Source: Epiperipatus broadwayi (Eukaryota; Onychophora; Udeonychophora; Euonychophora; Peripatidae). From it: a DNA stretch of 64,000 nt. The position numbers and the translations under genes are program-made. Within the stretch, counting starts at the first letter, position 1; every line of letters begins with the position of its first letter. The DNA is taken from the NCBI GenBank assembly GCA_028023455.1, contig JAQFVV010006474.1, positions 372,001 through 436,000 on the forward strand. The letters are read 5' to 3'. Below the pieces are notes generated by a model. It did no database searches, was not told the DNA's origin, and was given only the letters and a program-made list of their open reading frames with translations. Shown here piece after piece: positions 10,606 through 22,648 of the stretch.

Positions 10606-10633
10606 CATGCAAGCAAAGGCAATATTTTTTTTC

Positions 10634-10736
10634 ATATGTCATAGCATTGGTCAGGACATGAACCCACAACCGTCTACAACCAACTACTTGCTTGTAAATC
10701 AGCTGCGATGACTTCTCGGCTAACAACGCTTGACAA
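10634..10736 (-). repeat. tRNA-Val-like element, copy 2
   Basis: Minus-strand relative of the element at 4881. It has the TTGTCAAGCG..TTG start, an anticodon-arm region with TTTACAA, a B-box-like GGGTTCATGTCC and a closing CCAATGC-TATGACATATGAAAAAA. The anticodon stem and D arm carry several mismatches and there is an insertion before the T arm, so this is an older copy. Confidence 0.65.
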
Positions 10737-10739
10737 GGC

Positions 10740-12150
10740 AATAATTATTTCTTCTGCATTTTGACTTTTATAAAATTTATAGAAAAAAGTATTTGTCATG
10801 AAAATATTATCTTCCGAATATTGTGAATTTTATAAAAAGTTTCTAATAATAATAAGGTTTTATAACTTATATAATATTTTTAAATTCTTCATTTGAAAAA
10901 GTTGTTTTGAATAGGTTTTTAATAATGTTTATGATAAGCTAATTTTAATAAGATTTTTTTTTTTTTTGTATCAGAATTATTTAATTAGATGTTTGGCGTT
11001 TTGTTTCAAAATTATGATCAGTGCAATAATTCTATGTTCTTCAGAGTTTGAATTAATTTTTCTTTTACTCTTTGTTTAAATAAGCTTCATTTATTATATT
11101 TAATGTATAATTTTGTTGAAAATTTTACCATCCAATTTTCTCCATTTTCTGTCTTGTTTTTATTATTTCTTCATTGAGTTCCGATGTTTAAAAAAATATT
11201 TAATAGGACAATAATTGTTTAATTGAGGTTAATTTTTCTCAGACTCAATTTGGGAACCATTTTATTGAATCTCAAAATTTTCCAAACTAATTGATTTTAT
11301 TACGAGTTTATACTTCTTTGTATGTGAGTGTAATCTTTAATAATTATTGCAAAGTTGCTCTTCAGAATATATATACTTTTATTTAACTTACATTGTTTTT
11401 TTTGTCTGTCTATTGTAACAATCAAAATCATCTATCTCACTAACACACTGCAGAATTCAAACCCCAAACACGAAACTGAACATTCTAGGAGGGGTTGCCT
11501 TCTAGATATACTAAGTTCGAATATTAGTCCAAATTTCACAGCGCCACCTATCTGATAACGTGTTTGATGCTACTACTAGTATAACCTTTTACCGGTGCCT
11601 GGTGGTCAGGGAGAAACAAAAAGACTCTATACTAAGATAAGTTTGGGTTGCTAATTATCATCTATGGATGTACAAAAGAAATGTATAAAATATATATATA
11701 GACTGAGACAGTGATAGGAATCAATAAAATAGAATCAGAAGAAGTTTTTAATGATTTCCAAAATTTATTTATATAGAAATATATATATGATGCCACTGTC
11801 TGCTTATATGAGACAGGGACGTGTATTAAATAATTGTTGGCATCACACTCTAATAAATGACAAAAGGTTTTAAAGCAAAATTATAAAATATATCCCTCAG
11901 GCTAATAGCATTATGATAATGTGCTTAAAGAGATTGGAACATGTGCGAGGTGCTTTTAATAATCATAACAGTTTAATAAAATATTTTATATTACGGGTTA
12001 TATAATGTTTATTGATCTCGAGAATGGCATGGACAAAAGCTTACTAAGCAATAAAGTGGGGATGTGATCAAGGCATTTATTTGATAATAATAATTAAAGC
12101 AGATGGGAGGTCAGTATTGCTAATAATGAATTTATTAAAGTTGGAGGGTG
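10740..12150. other. AT-rich stretch, nothing recognised
   Basis: No supported gene. The 11450-11640 part is less AT-rich but shows no recognisable domain in any frame. Confidence 0.45.
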
Positions 12151-12158
12151 TGACACGT

Positions 12159-13120
12159 TTAAGTCACGGATGCTTTGTAAAAATAAATATAAAATAAAAC
12201 AATAGTGAAATATTTGGAATGACTAGGAGGGCAACTCACCACTAACCCATAGGAAAGTGTTGTCATGAACAGCTGAAGGTTAGCGACTGGGTGACAACTG
12301 CGTTTAATTCCCAGGTGTGATATTTGTGGACACACTCTGCCTGGAAACCGCAGGAAGTGAAGAGAGAACGGACTTAGCCATTTAAAATCCTTGGAAAGCA
12401 AAACAAAGTGGTCTCAACAACCAATTCATTCACCAGCAATACTAAACTAATGTATATAAAACATACTAAATGGGTTTTACTTGGATTAAGAGAAATGGCC
12501 AATCAAATTCCCAGAAATTTATTTAAAAGGGTCCACACATTCTCGATGTCAATGATGAACTTTGTAATTAAAGTAGAACACAGTATTTAAAATAGGAAAA
12601 TGCATGCTTGCAGGTTGGAAAAGAAAGCATAGGTTTATTTACGCAATCATGCATTTGGGGACACATTTAAATCATTGACCTCGCACATACTCTCATATTA
12701 TGTTAAAATCAATAAAATGTAGATTTTAAACTATGTGATTATTATATATTAAAGAAGATTAGAATCGCCCTCAAACGAGTGATTTGTGAGATAATAAAAA
12801 TGGGAATTATTATAAATTTAAAATATGCCTTAACAGCGGCGTCTTACTTTCAACAAAAGGAATAATTCACTCAATCAAAGACAATTCTGACACATTATCA
12901 TAATAAAATAACAGAAAGCTTTATAAATAGAAAATATTAACCTAAGGATAGAGAGCAAAATGGTTGATTATATTTGAACACGTTAAAGAAGTACATAATA
13001 AAGTTATGTGAAATAAAAGAAAATAATTTAAAATAGCTATAGCATGTTAGTTAGGAATCACAAGAGCTCTTGGGTTAATTTAGGTTACCTCTGGAGAAGC
13101 ATTTGCAGGTATATTGATGT
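12159..13120. other. Unassigned stretch of mixed composition
   Basis: The 12220-12400 part is less AT-rich. Plus-strand reading contains CDICGHTLPGNRRK, a Cys-x2-Cys pattern that could be the worn C-terminus of a LINE protein, but no second half of a zinc site is visible, so this stays open. The overlapping minus frame of 80 codons has no recognisable domain. The remainder is AT-rich with no signal. Confidence 0.3.
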
Positions 13121-13164
13121 TCAGCAGGTTTTATAATTCAGCAGAAAAATCTGGAATGTTCATA

Positions 13165-13270
13165 TTTTTGGCAGCAGCAGCAGTTCCGGGGTTCCTTATG
13201 TGATAGCTTCCGATGGTCTGGAGCAGCAGCCGGATATTCCGAGGAGACATAGCCTTCTTGCCACCTCTAC
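13165..13270. other. Small GC-richer island with CAG repeat
   Basis: A 100-base stretch containing GCAGCAGCAGCAG and later GGAGCAGCAGCCGG stands out from the AT-rich surroundings. Both a plus and a minus reading are open across it, but neither has clear splice sites or family resemblance, so it is not called as an exon. Confidence 0.35.
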
Positions 13271-13279
13271 TCTGTCATT

Positions 13280-16160
13280 TCAAAGTTAGCAATTTTTGTG
13301 GTAAACATGGTGAATTAATTTGGAGATGAAAACTCGGCTTCAAATATAAGTTTGCAGGCACATAGCTAAAATCTCAGGAAAATATATTTTGAAGAATATT
13401 TTACTAGCACATTTCATCAGCAAATGACCAGAATAAAGAACAAAAGAAAACCCTTCCTTTTATAGTAGAATTGAACAACAGAACTGCCCTGGAGCATTAC
13501 AAAAATATATTGGACTTATCAGCTATAATTAAATCTATCCGAATGTCTAAAGGAATTTAACAAAATTTTAATTAATTTCTATTGTTAATTTCCTTGTTGA
13601 CATTCGAATTACAAACTAGATTTAATTAAAAATTACTTTTACTAATTAAAGAAAACCTTAAGTGGACATCTGCTGTTTTCTTAGATAATAATTACAACAT
13701 GAAATAATTAAACTATTGTCCCTCATTTATTTTAACAGAAATATTTGGAATGACTTTTATTAAATTAAAGAAAATGATTTTACTTTTTCAATTGCAATAT
13801 TTGAATCTATTTACTAAACGAACATGAATTTTATTTTAAATCAAAAATATATTATGACTGTAATATTTTTGTAAATAGATTCAAACAACAACTTTAATTA
13901 ACAATTTATAATTTTGATATGTTTTAAAATGCATATCATAGTGTGTGTGCAATTACAACTTATATAACTTACTTTTTAAATAAATCTAAACTATGTGAAC
14001 ATATACATAATCTATAATATTTTATTTATTTGGGAATGAATTATACTTATATGTAATACGAGCATTGTACTCGTGGTTTAAAATTAGGCGGGATTTTCAG
14101 TATATAAGCGTATTGCAGACACACTACGATAGATTGGGGTTCAAACTAAGGTATAGGGTAGAAAATAGGTGAGAAAAGGTGAAACGAAGATCTGCAAAGC
14201 AGACCTTACTGTTTCACTATCTGTATGAGAAATCTAATAACTTCAATTTTTATTCATTTTTTAATTTTCAATCTAATTGAAACTTTGCATACATATGTGT
14301 TCCTGATGATAATACTTTTTTTAGAGTTGGAAAACAATTTTGCAAAACACAAAAAGGAGTAATGAAAAAATTGTTTTTTTTAATTTTATAAGGAATTCAA
14401 TATTCATTGCAATACTTTCATCTAATGATCTTAAATTGTAATTAAGCTTTCGTCAATCACAATTTCTAAAATTACATAAAACTACAAAATAAAAAAAAAT
14501 TTTTTTTTAAAGAAATGCTTTCATTTGCATAAAAGCATTAACATTGTGGAAAATGCACTAGAAGGTAAAAAATGTCAATTTTCTTCAGCTTTCACAAATA
14601 AATGCATGGGGAAATCATGGTTAGGAGACAAATTCTCAAGGAATAAATATATGTGCAATTAACCCCCTTTGGAGAGATGATATTGATACAAGAAAGTGGG
14701 TGTGATTATTTGAACAACTGCATTCTAAGTACCACTCCACAGTTTTATTTGTGAAAGCTGTAGCACTTTTATTTATTTTTTTATTTATAATACGTTTTTA
14801 TGTAAATAAAAACATTCCTATATTTTTTTTTTAATTTTTTTTTTTAATTTTATACAAATCTCAAGTGTTCAAATTTATGTGGAGTTTTGCATCCAATCTT
14901 CCAATATACAATTTTATCCCAAAATAAAAATTTGACTTGTTTAATAGTCTATCTACCATTTTATTTTAGAAGTTTCTCTCACACAGTTATTTCCCATCAT
15001 TTTTCTTTTTTATGCAAACTCTCATTATCATTATTCATTTGAACTTCGTTCTATTTGTTTATCTTCAGTATTATTTACTCTTTCACAACACAACTATTAC
15101 TGTTTTATCACTACTTTCTCACTTCACACTATTCAAAATTATTTATATTATATTCGTTTATGCAATATTTTATTTAGTAGGGTATTTTTATTTCTGCTTT
15201 CTATACTTCTTATGTTATTTAATCTATTATTTGGAATTTTATTTACTTTATAATGTCTAATATTTTTTTTTAGTATTAGTGCTTTCTTTAGCAAGATATT
15301 TCTTGATAGAGAATAAATCTTCATCTAAATAAAATATTAAATTATATAGAGATTTCTAAAGATTTAAAATATTATTATCTTTCAAGTAGCAGAATTAATA
15401 TTTACCTGTTTGGGTTTTATTTTTTTTATTTTTTTTGTAATTTGATTAGTTTCAAAAGTCAAAGTCATTTATCAAGTCATTGATTCTTTTAAAATGTGTG
15501 ATTTCTGATCCCAATCAACCTTTGTAAATATTTTAAGCCACTGGAAATCACTAAAATATTCATCGAATCATAATTTTATTATAATTCCACATTTCTTCAC
15601 AGTAAATCAATCTAATGAATCAAAACTGAAGTGAATTAATTTTATGAAAGAATAATTTTGACTAGAGTCAAACAACATATTTTATATATTAATAAAATTT
15701 TAATAATGAAATCAAAAAGAAAGCAAATATATAATAATATGAATTAAAACACGGTTTAAAACTAAAAATGATAAATATAATTTTGCAATAAATATTAAAC
15801 AATTTATAAGTATTACAAGCTTATGAATAGATTATTTATGACTTTAAGCAAAGTATATACCTTAATAATTCATTTCAAAAACTGTCTTAAATGATATGTT
15901 CATATAAAATTGATCTTAATTGCTTTCAAAAATCAAATATATATTATTGCAAGAGTTTTATAAATAAATTATGTCCAATTAAATTATGTTATCTAATTAT
16001 ACGTAGTGGAACAATAATATCTGTTATATTTTATTTCAACCCTTTTATGCACATCTTATATCACTAATAATAGCAAAATTTATTAAAAAGTTGCGATTAT
16101 AATATAATATCTATTATTTATTGAACTAAAAATGTATGCTATACTACTTTTCAACACACA
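13280..16160. other. AT-rich stretch, nothing firm
   Basis: About 2.9 kb without recognised genes. The 82-codon frame at 15012-15260 is a T-rich low-complexity hydrophobic reading. At 14085-14150 a GGCGGG box lies 20 bases before TATATAAG, which is promoter-like, but no gene follows. Confidence 0.45.
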
Positions 16161-16161
16161 C

Positions 16162-16162
<1 letters not shown>

Positions 16163-16215
<53 letters not shown>
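16163..16215. repeat. (AT)n microsatellite
   Basis: About 50 bases of uninterrupted alternating AT. Confidence 0.95.
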
Positions 16216-16217
<2 letters not shown>

Positions 16218-16377
16218 GAAATGAACATATATAAATTAAGATTGTAGTACAAACATTTTTTTAACAAAGTAACAATGTTATTATTAATAATAAATTGAGA
16301 GAGCCCATTTATATATATTTATTGTGTGTATGTGTGTTTATTCATTCACATTTACTCAAACAAATAATAATTATAAT

Positions 16378-17375
16378 TGGTCCTGATTTAGTATGTGCTT
16401 ACCACCAATTTGAATTCTAAGGACCACCCAAAAACACCAAGTGATAAATGACATCAAATAATCCACATGGGATCACTTGGATGTATCAGCAATGTTTTTG
16501 AGTGGTTCTTAGAATTCAAAATGGTGGTGAATACATTCTATATCCTAAAAGATTATAACTTCTAAAATACGAATGTTATTAAATAAGGCCAACTCAAAGC
16601 ACCGAAGTATGTGGGGAAGGAGAAGGGTAGCTTGACCGATACAAAGTATCATCCAAAAGATTCAGGTCTGATCAAATCAAGCTTATAATTTCCAAGTACT
16701 AAAAGATTATAACTTCTACAATACAAACTATACTATATGCCTATATGAAATAAAGCATATTATTTTTAATAGTTCATAATTTTAAAAATATAAATTTAAA
16801 GTACTTAAACAGAAAAAGTAAAGGAAAAAAATAACGGACTTATATATTAATTAACCTTTTTACTATCAGTAGTAGTGTTATCATCTTTAAGAAATATGAT
16901 GAATAACTTTATCTCATTTACACTCATTTTATCCATCCACCAGCTAATAACCACATGTGGGAAATTAAGCACTCAATGTTATTCACTTTGGTAAGAAAAA
17001 ATCTGATTTATTATTTTTTTATTAATTGTAAAGTTAATATTCTTTACTTTAGACAATTATTCTTTCAGCTAATGATAAGATAAAATGCTATTTATTACTA
17101 ATTGTAGAATTAATATATTACATGTTGTATTTGTTACTACCATTTTTTTTTATTTTGTATATTTTAGTCACGTGATTTGATCAAGTATAGTTGTATGAAA
17201 TTTGCACTTTAATTTTTTAAATATTGATGTTGATTACAGTTTATAATAAATGGTCATATCATGACCACATGTGGATTATTTCATGTTATTTATCAGTTGG
17301 ATGTGTCAGCGATAGTTTTGGCTAGTTTTTAGATTTCAAAATGGCCATTAGTGCAAACTGAATCAGGGCCCTATA
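16378..17375. mobile_element. Inverted-repeat DNA element (family J), possibly composite
   Basis: The left end GGTCCTGATTTAGTATGTGC with TTGAATTC further in is mirrored at the right end by GCAAACTGAATCAGGGCC preceded by TTTCAAAATGGCC. The terminal repeats are about 40 bp and imperfect. TATAATT-like sequence lies outside both ends (ATTATAATT and TATAATTTA), compatible with a 7-8 bp target duplication. An extra internal copy of the right terminal repeat lies near 16500-16545 (GAATTCAAAATGGTGG), so the left part alone also folds back. No transposase frame is seen. Confidence 0.5.
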
Positions 17376-17379
17376 ATTT

Positions 17380-18220
17380 ATCCTTTTTTAATAAAATAAA
17401 TAACAGTGAGAGCTTTTATTACAATTAAACTCACTCTGAATGATATACTTTTACTTTAGTAAGTTAATGACTGTCTTTCTATTAATAGCATTCATTTGCT
17501 TCTAAAGAAAAGATTAGATTTCATTTAAGCAATAGCTAGATGAGCAATGGTTCTTACCTAGAAGATCATATTGTTACAGTATGAATATGACCTTCTGGGT
17601 TGAAAGCATTTCACATTTAGTAATTGTTTAACTAAAATAAATTTCAGCTTTTCTTTAGAAGTAAATGAGCACTATTAAATGAATTACAGTCAAAGAAAAT
17701 AAGTAAATCTTCATACAGATTAATAGCAGATTTGTTATCAGCAAACAACACATTATGAATTATTTGGATGTTATAAAGTCTGTATTGAATTTAGAATATA
17801 TCCCTACTTCAGATAGTCAGGTAAATTATTCAAACATTTATACTTTCTGATGCAATACAATAACATTTTATTTTTAATTTAAAACACAAAAATTAACCAA
17901 CTAATGATAATATAAGAATCATTTTATTTTGGAATTAAAAAGTAAATAAAGTAGACATAAATATTTATAAAGTAATTACCAATGATTAATCAACCAATAA
18001 AATATTTCTCATCAATCGTCATGGCAATATTTATAGATAAAAAATAGATTGCACTATAGAGATTGCCTTGACAATGGATTCAGGTTATTCTATCATGCTT
18101 CATTGAGCTTTGGCTGTTATGCTGTGAATTATATTTGGAAATCAGTTAGTTATTGGTAAACTATGCTTATCAAGTTATAAGCAAATACCAATTTAAAATA
18201 TTTGATTTCTTGCATTTGTA
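17380..18220. other. AT-rich stretch, nothing recognised
   Basis: No supported feature. Confidence 0.5.
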
Positions 18221-18224
18221 ATTA

Positions 18225-19110
18225 GAGGGATTTAAACTCAGGTTCTCCACTCCATCTCAAGTAACTAATACACATGACCACGTACAAACAAATAAGAGTC
18301 ATGATTCTCAATATATGTATATCTTGCAAAACCAATACTTATCAATTTGGGAAGATCATAATCTCTCACACATATATATAATCAGTGCTCAGCTTATATT
18401 AAGGTAGCAATTCCTTAAACTTTAATGGACATGCTTCAGTCTTCTCACCCTTCCAACTATTCAACCATATATTTCATTGAACAACCAATGATAAAGTGTT
18501 CAAAGCTCTTATTGAATTTAATAATGTAGTCATACCAATGTGAACATTAGGTCAAGCTAACCCCTCATATAATTGGACCATTACATATCCATATATATTA
18601 ACAGGAGATTAATGGGCTGGACTTATACTAAGATGTAATATACTCCACAAGCAATATATAATTCTAAGGTAATATGTAATTTGTTTATACTAAATGTTTC
18701 TTGTATATGTAATTGAGATAGATTGATGTAGTCCACATGGATATGACTACAGTATGAAATTCAATAAAGGCTTTGAGCATTCCATCATTGGTTTTTCAAT
18801 GAAATGAACAGTTAAATTGTTGGAAGAGTCAAAAAATTGAAACCTGTTCATTAAAATTTGAGGAATTGCTATATTAATATATGCTTAGCACTGATTGTAT
18901 ATGTGAAAGATTATGATCTGGCCCAACTGATGAGCATTGGTTCTGCATAAAATATGTATGTTGAGGATTATATATCTCTTTCACGTGTGTGTGGTCATGT
19001 GTATCAGTTAGTTTGAAATAGAGGATTGATAGACTAAAAAATCCTGAGTTCAAATCCTTATAATTTTCTTATACTAAATGTTCCTTATATATGTAATTAG
19101 AAGGATTTTT
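18225..19110. repeat. Family A, large inverted dimer, decayed
   Basis: The left arm reads family A on the minus strand (from the tRNA-like end near 18225 through the hammerhead region at 18320-18375 to the CAGTGCTCAGCTTATATTAA motif). The right arm reads it on the plus strand, with the hammerhead region at 18915-18965 and the TGAGTTCAAATCC end near 19052. In the plus arm CTGATGA is intact but GAAA is AAAA; the minus arm is more eroded. A direct repeat (TTATACTAAATGTTTCTT-type) recurs near 18686 and 19068, a sign of head-to-tail unit boundaries. Confidence 0.7.
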
Positions 19111-19114
19111 ATAA

Positions 19115-20285
19115 ATTTATCTTTGTTATTGCATTGCCAAATCCAGATAATATTACTATCATTTACTTTATTACTTTTACAAAGCTTCCTATAAGGTTCT
19201 GAGGAAGATTGCTGGGATAATCAAAACCACCAATAGCAGGTTATAATTATATAAAGCATTGTAAAAATAATAAAGTAAATGATATAAATATTAAAAGCAA
19301 ATTACATACTATTTTACAGTTACATAAGACTTGAATTCATGTTAATATATTATCAAATTTTGCCCAAATATCAATCATCATCACAAAAGACTTGTGCTGT
19401 GGTTGTTTTATATTAATATATTAATATACTATATCTGTGTTTTGATGTTCAAGATCAGGTATTGTTCTACATGACTGAATTATGTCTAAGTAAAGTTGGA
19501 ACTGATTTTAGGAAGCTGATCCATAAATAACTCATCGCATTGTCCACTATTTGTCTGCAAATATTAATTTAGATATTCTTAAGAATAAGATAAATCATAT
19601 ATTAGTCATATATTAGTCAGTCTAATGAATATAAAGACAAAATGAACCAGCTTAAACTATCAAATGTTAATATTTAAATACACTGTGTGATTTAGTGCAG
19701 TGGTCATAGGTCAAACTATGATGTCCAAGATCCTCAGGTCACTCTGAATTCTAATACTCCTATGACCCAAACTTCATATGTACCAAGTAATAACTCATTC
19801 AATTATTTTTTCCTGTTAACATTCAAATGAATATTCAGTAGAAATAAATATTACTCAATGCAGTACTACTGCGATATTTACATTAAATTCCATAATACAG
19901 CCATTACATGGCTCTATAGAAAAGAGAGCATTGAAAAAATTAATTCATTAGAAATAGAATGTACTTATTTACTTGTTATGACATTAACTGTTTATAATTC
20001 TTCTATATGGAATATAATAAATGCATTTATATGCAACTATAGAGAAACTTATTATTTCAATAAATTAAATATGACTTAGTGCTTTCAAGAGCTTATGGTA
20101 TTCTCATATTCATAGCATGATGAACTATTCATACCTCTAAAAAAGTCTTTATAGGAGTTATTTTATGATTGAAAATAATGGTTAAATTAGTAATGAAAAT
20201 ATGCATTTTAAAAATATAAGCAACTGCAAGTTTCATGTTATAGTATTTGATCTAACAATGGTTTCATACTATGACACAATATGGT
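19115..20285. other. AT-rich stretch, nothing recognised
   Basis: The 73-codon frame at 19858-20079 has no recognisable domain. Confidence 0.45.
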
Positions 20286-20290
20286 TCTAT

Positions 20291-20527
20291 AACATTAGTA
20301 GTCATGTTTATTAAGGCTGTAAACCTCAAGAATATGCACATGAAAATGCGAAGGTAGGGACCTCTACAGGTCTTAACCACAAGCTTATGCTTTGGAAGAA
20401 AAGAGGGGAACCCTTCTTTACTTCAACCAACTTTCTATGTGAATAGGTGAAGCTGAAGTGGTTAGATGTGACTGACGTAATACAATATGTGTTTAAATAA
20501 ATTTATAATTACAACATTAGTAGTCAT
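20291..20527. mobile_element. SINE-like repeat family D with 15-bp target duplication
   Basis: A 207-bp element (20306-20512) lies between two perfect copies of AACATTAGTAGTCAT (20291-20305 and 20513-20527). The length of that duplication fits LINE-mediated retroposition. The interior (GCGAAGGTAGGGACCTCTAC, GGAAGAAAAGAGGGGAAC) recurs twice in tandem at 41664-42285. The right end is AT-rich and tail-like. A tRNA or 5S origin is not clear. Confidence 0.7.
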
Positions 20528-20529
20528 AA

Positions 20530-21145
20530 CAATAACCAATTATATTAACTTGGATTGGTTGTCTTAGCTTTTAGTTCACCTCTTATTTGTTGTCATTACT
20601 AATCATAGTCATTTATAATTGCATTATAATATTTACTAAAATGTTTTGTTGTGAGTTATATATGCAAAAAAAAAGTGTCGCAATTTTTGCACCAACATGA
20701 TGTCTTGGAGGACCATATCATTATAGAACTGTGTACCCAATTCAATGCTATCATGTGCAAAAAATGTAATGGAAATTTATTTCTGTTTTACAGGCTTGAT
20801 AATGTAATCATCATTATTTGGTAACAGATTTTTAGATTGCACTATTTTGAATAAGGAAAATAAATTAGAAAATGAATTTGTGAAATATATAATTCCTGTA
20901 TAATGAACAAGGGGCACGGACAAGCACATAAGTGCATTCAGCCTTATGCAAAATATAAAACTAGATGTTTATATTTTGTATTTAATCTTATACATTTAAT
21001 TTTTTATGATGCATTGTTTTTAATTACTTTTATTTAAATCATCTACTGCTGCTAATTAATTTGTTATGGAATATTTTCTATCTTACTTTGCTTACTAAAA
21101 AAATGCTTAGAAAGTTCAATAAAAAATAATTACATTTTATATATT
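20530..21145. other. AT-rich stretch, nothing recognised
   Basis: No supported feature. Confidence 0.5.
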
Positions 21146-21149
21146 GTGA

Positions 21150-21310
21150 ATTAATCACAATGGATTTGAATCTAGACTTTACAAGCCCTTTTTACTCATT
21201 CACTCCATCTTATACAATCAATAGTCATGATCAAACACATGTGTATAAGATGGAGTGTGATTAAAAGGATCTTGAAATTTAGGTTTCAAATCCCCTCTAA
21301 TTAAATTTAG
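21150..21310. repeat. Short foldback made of two tRNA-like ends of family A
   Basis: The left arm (GGATTTGAATCTAGACTTTA..CACTCCATCTTATAC) is complementary to the right arm (GTATAAGATGGAGTG..GGTTTCAAATCC), with a spacer of about 27 bases. Each outer end is the B-box-like end of family A; the hammerhead parts are missing. Confidence 0.75.
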
Positions 21311-21384
21311 CTAAAAATATAATACCATACATGTATTTAATTATTACATATTGGGAATTAATTTTTTAAAACCATCAAACATCA

Positions 21385-21720
21385 CATGATCACTAGTTCT
21401 TATGCTTGCTCATAACTGTTATTAAAACAGGCAAAACTCTTTATAAAGTAGTGCCACTCAGTGCAAGACAGAGTAATCAATGGATGCCAGAAGGCTTGTG
21501 CACAAAATTAATAGAAGTACCTATTCATCCAATTCCCCAGACTAGTTTTTGGCTTGTTGCCTTCATCAGTGAGAAGCCTTGCCCAGAACAAGTCTGGGGA
21601 TAATGAATGAGTAGGCTAGATAGGGATTTTATGCACCAGCCTTCTGGTATCCATTGATTACTCTGCTTTGCACTGAGTGGCACTACTGTATGAAAAGTTT
21701 TGCTGAATTAATTTTTTCTT
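21385..21720. repeat. Family B, inverted pair joined near the ribozyme cleavage site
   Basis: 21385-21586 is family B in minus orientation, including a hammerhead region (21531-21580) in which CTGATGA is intact and GAAA is replaced by A's. From about 21592 a plus-oriented partial copy begins at AGTCTGGGGAT, i.e. at the predicted cleavage junction of the family B ribozyme, and continues to about 21715. The two halves form a hairpin. Confidence 0.7.
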
Positions 21721-22044
21721 GGCCTTTTTTTATAATGCCTTCTACAAGTCAGTTACACTCATTTGGATTCATTCTATTCTTCATTTTCTGTTCACCATTT
21801 AGAGTGCTTTTAAATCATAGCTTGAGAGACAGTGATTTCTTTTCTTTGTTAACATAATATAATTAAATATTTTTGCATTGATAGCTCTAAATAAAGTAAT
21901 GAAATGTGGATTCTTGCTCTTTATGGGTTTAATAAAAATCCAGAAAATAAAAAATTAAAAGTAGAATTGTGATCAACTTTACAACTAGTGAGGAAGGCAT
22001 CATACAAAAAACAGTATAATTTACAGAATTAGTCAGTTTTATAT

Positions 22045-22315
22045 TTTTAAAGCAAGCAAAACTCTCCATTCAATAGGTGCTGTGCTTTCAGATCCAAGGC
22101 TCCTCACTGATGAAAGCCACAAGCTAAAAACTAGTCTGGGGATATTGAATGAATATGAATTAGATAGGGATTTTATGCACAAACCTTCCTGCATCCATTA
22201 TGACTAAGGCTTGCACTGAGTGGTATTACTGTATGGAGAATTTTGCATGTTTTAACAGCTTGAGCAAGTATAAGAAATATTTATCATGTGATGTTTAGTG
22301 GTTTTTCCTGTAATA
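22045..22315 (+). repeat. Family B, plus-strand copy
   Basis: Reads from GCAAGCAAAACTCTCC through the hammerhead region at 22094-22147 (CCAA, CTCA, CTGATGA, AAGC-CACA-AGCT, then AAAA in place of GAAA, CTAGTC, TGGG, TTGA). It ends with GCATAAGAA-type sequence and GTGATGTTTAGTGGTTT. The core is inactivated by the GAAA change. Confidence 0.7.
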
Positions 22316-22648
22316 AGTTATCACAATGTGAATAATAGTATCACATGATTTTCTCACAAATTTATTTATATGCATGTAAGAGCTGGTTTTCTCATTTACT
22401 TAAGATCAACTACTTTCAGATTAAGTAATCAATGAACACCATGTGTTACAGTGTCATTATATCCCCATTCCCAGATATTTTTGGATTTTGCTTCAATGCT
22501 ATGATTCACAGACAAAACTAATATGTTTATGCTTCTAGCAGTCATTTTTTACACCTTATATTATTTAAGTTAATAGTTTGATATTTTTTAAAAAACCTAT
22601 AGATTTGAATCACATATAATTCACTTGCATATGTATGTAGATTTGATA

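Noticed and set aside
13165-13270. CAG-repeat block open in frames on both strands, possible exon
   Set aside because: There are no convincing splice sites in either orientation and no resemblance to a protein family.
14085-14150. GGCGGG box and TATATAAG resembling a core promoter
   Set aside because: No gene or transcript signal follows, and TATA words are frequent by chance in this AT-rich DNA.
15012-15260. 82-codon hydrophobic plus frame
   Set aside because: It translates a T-rich low-complexity region; the apparent membrane character follows from composition.
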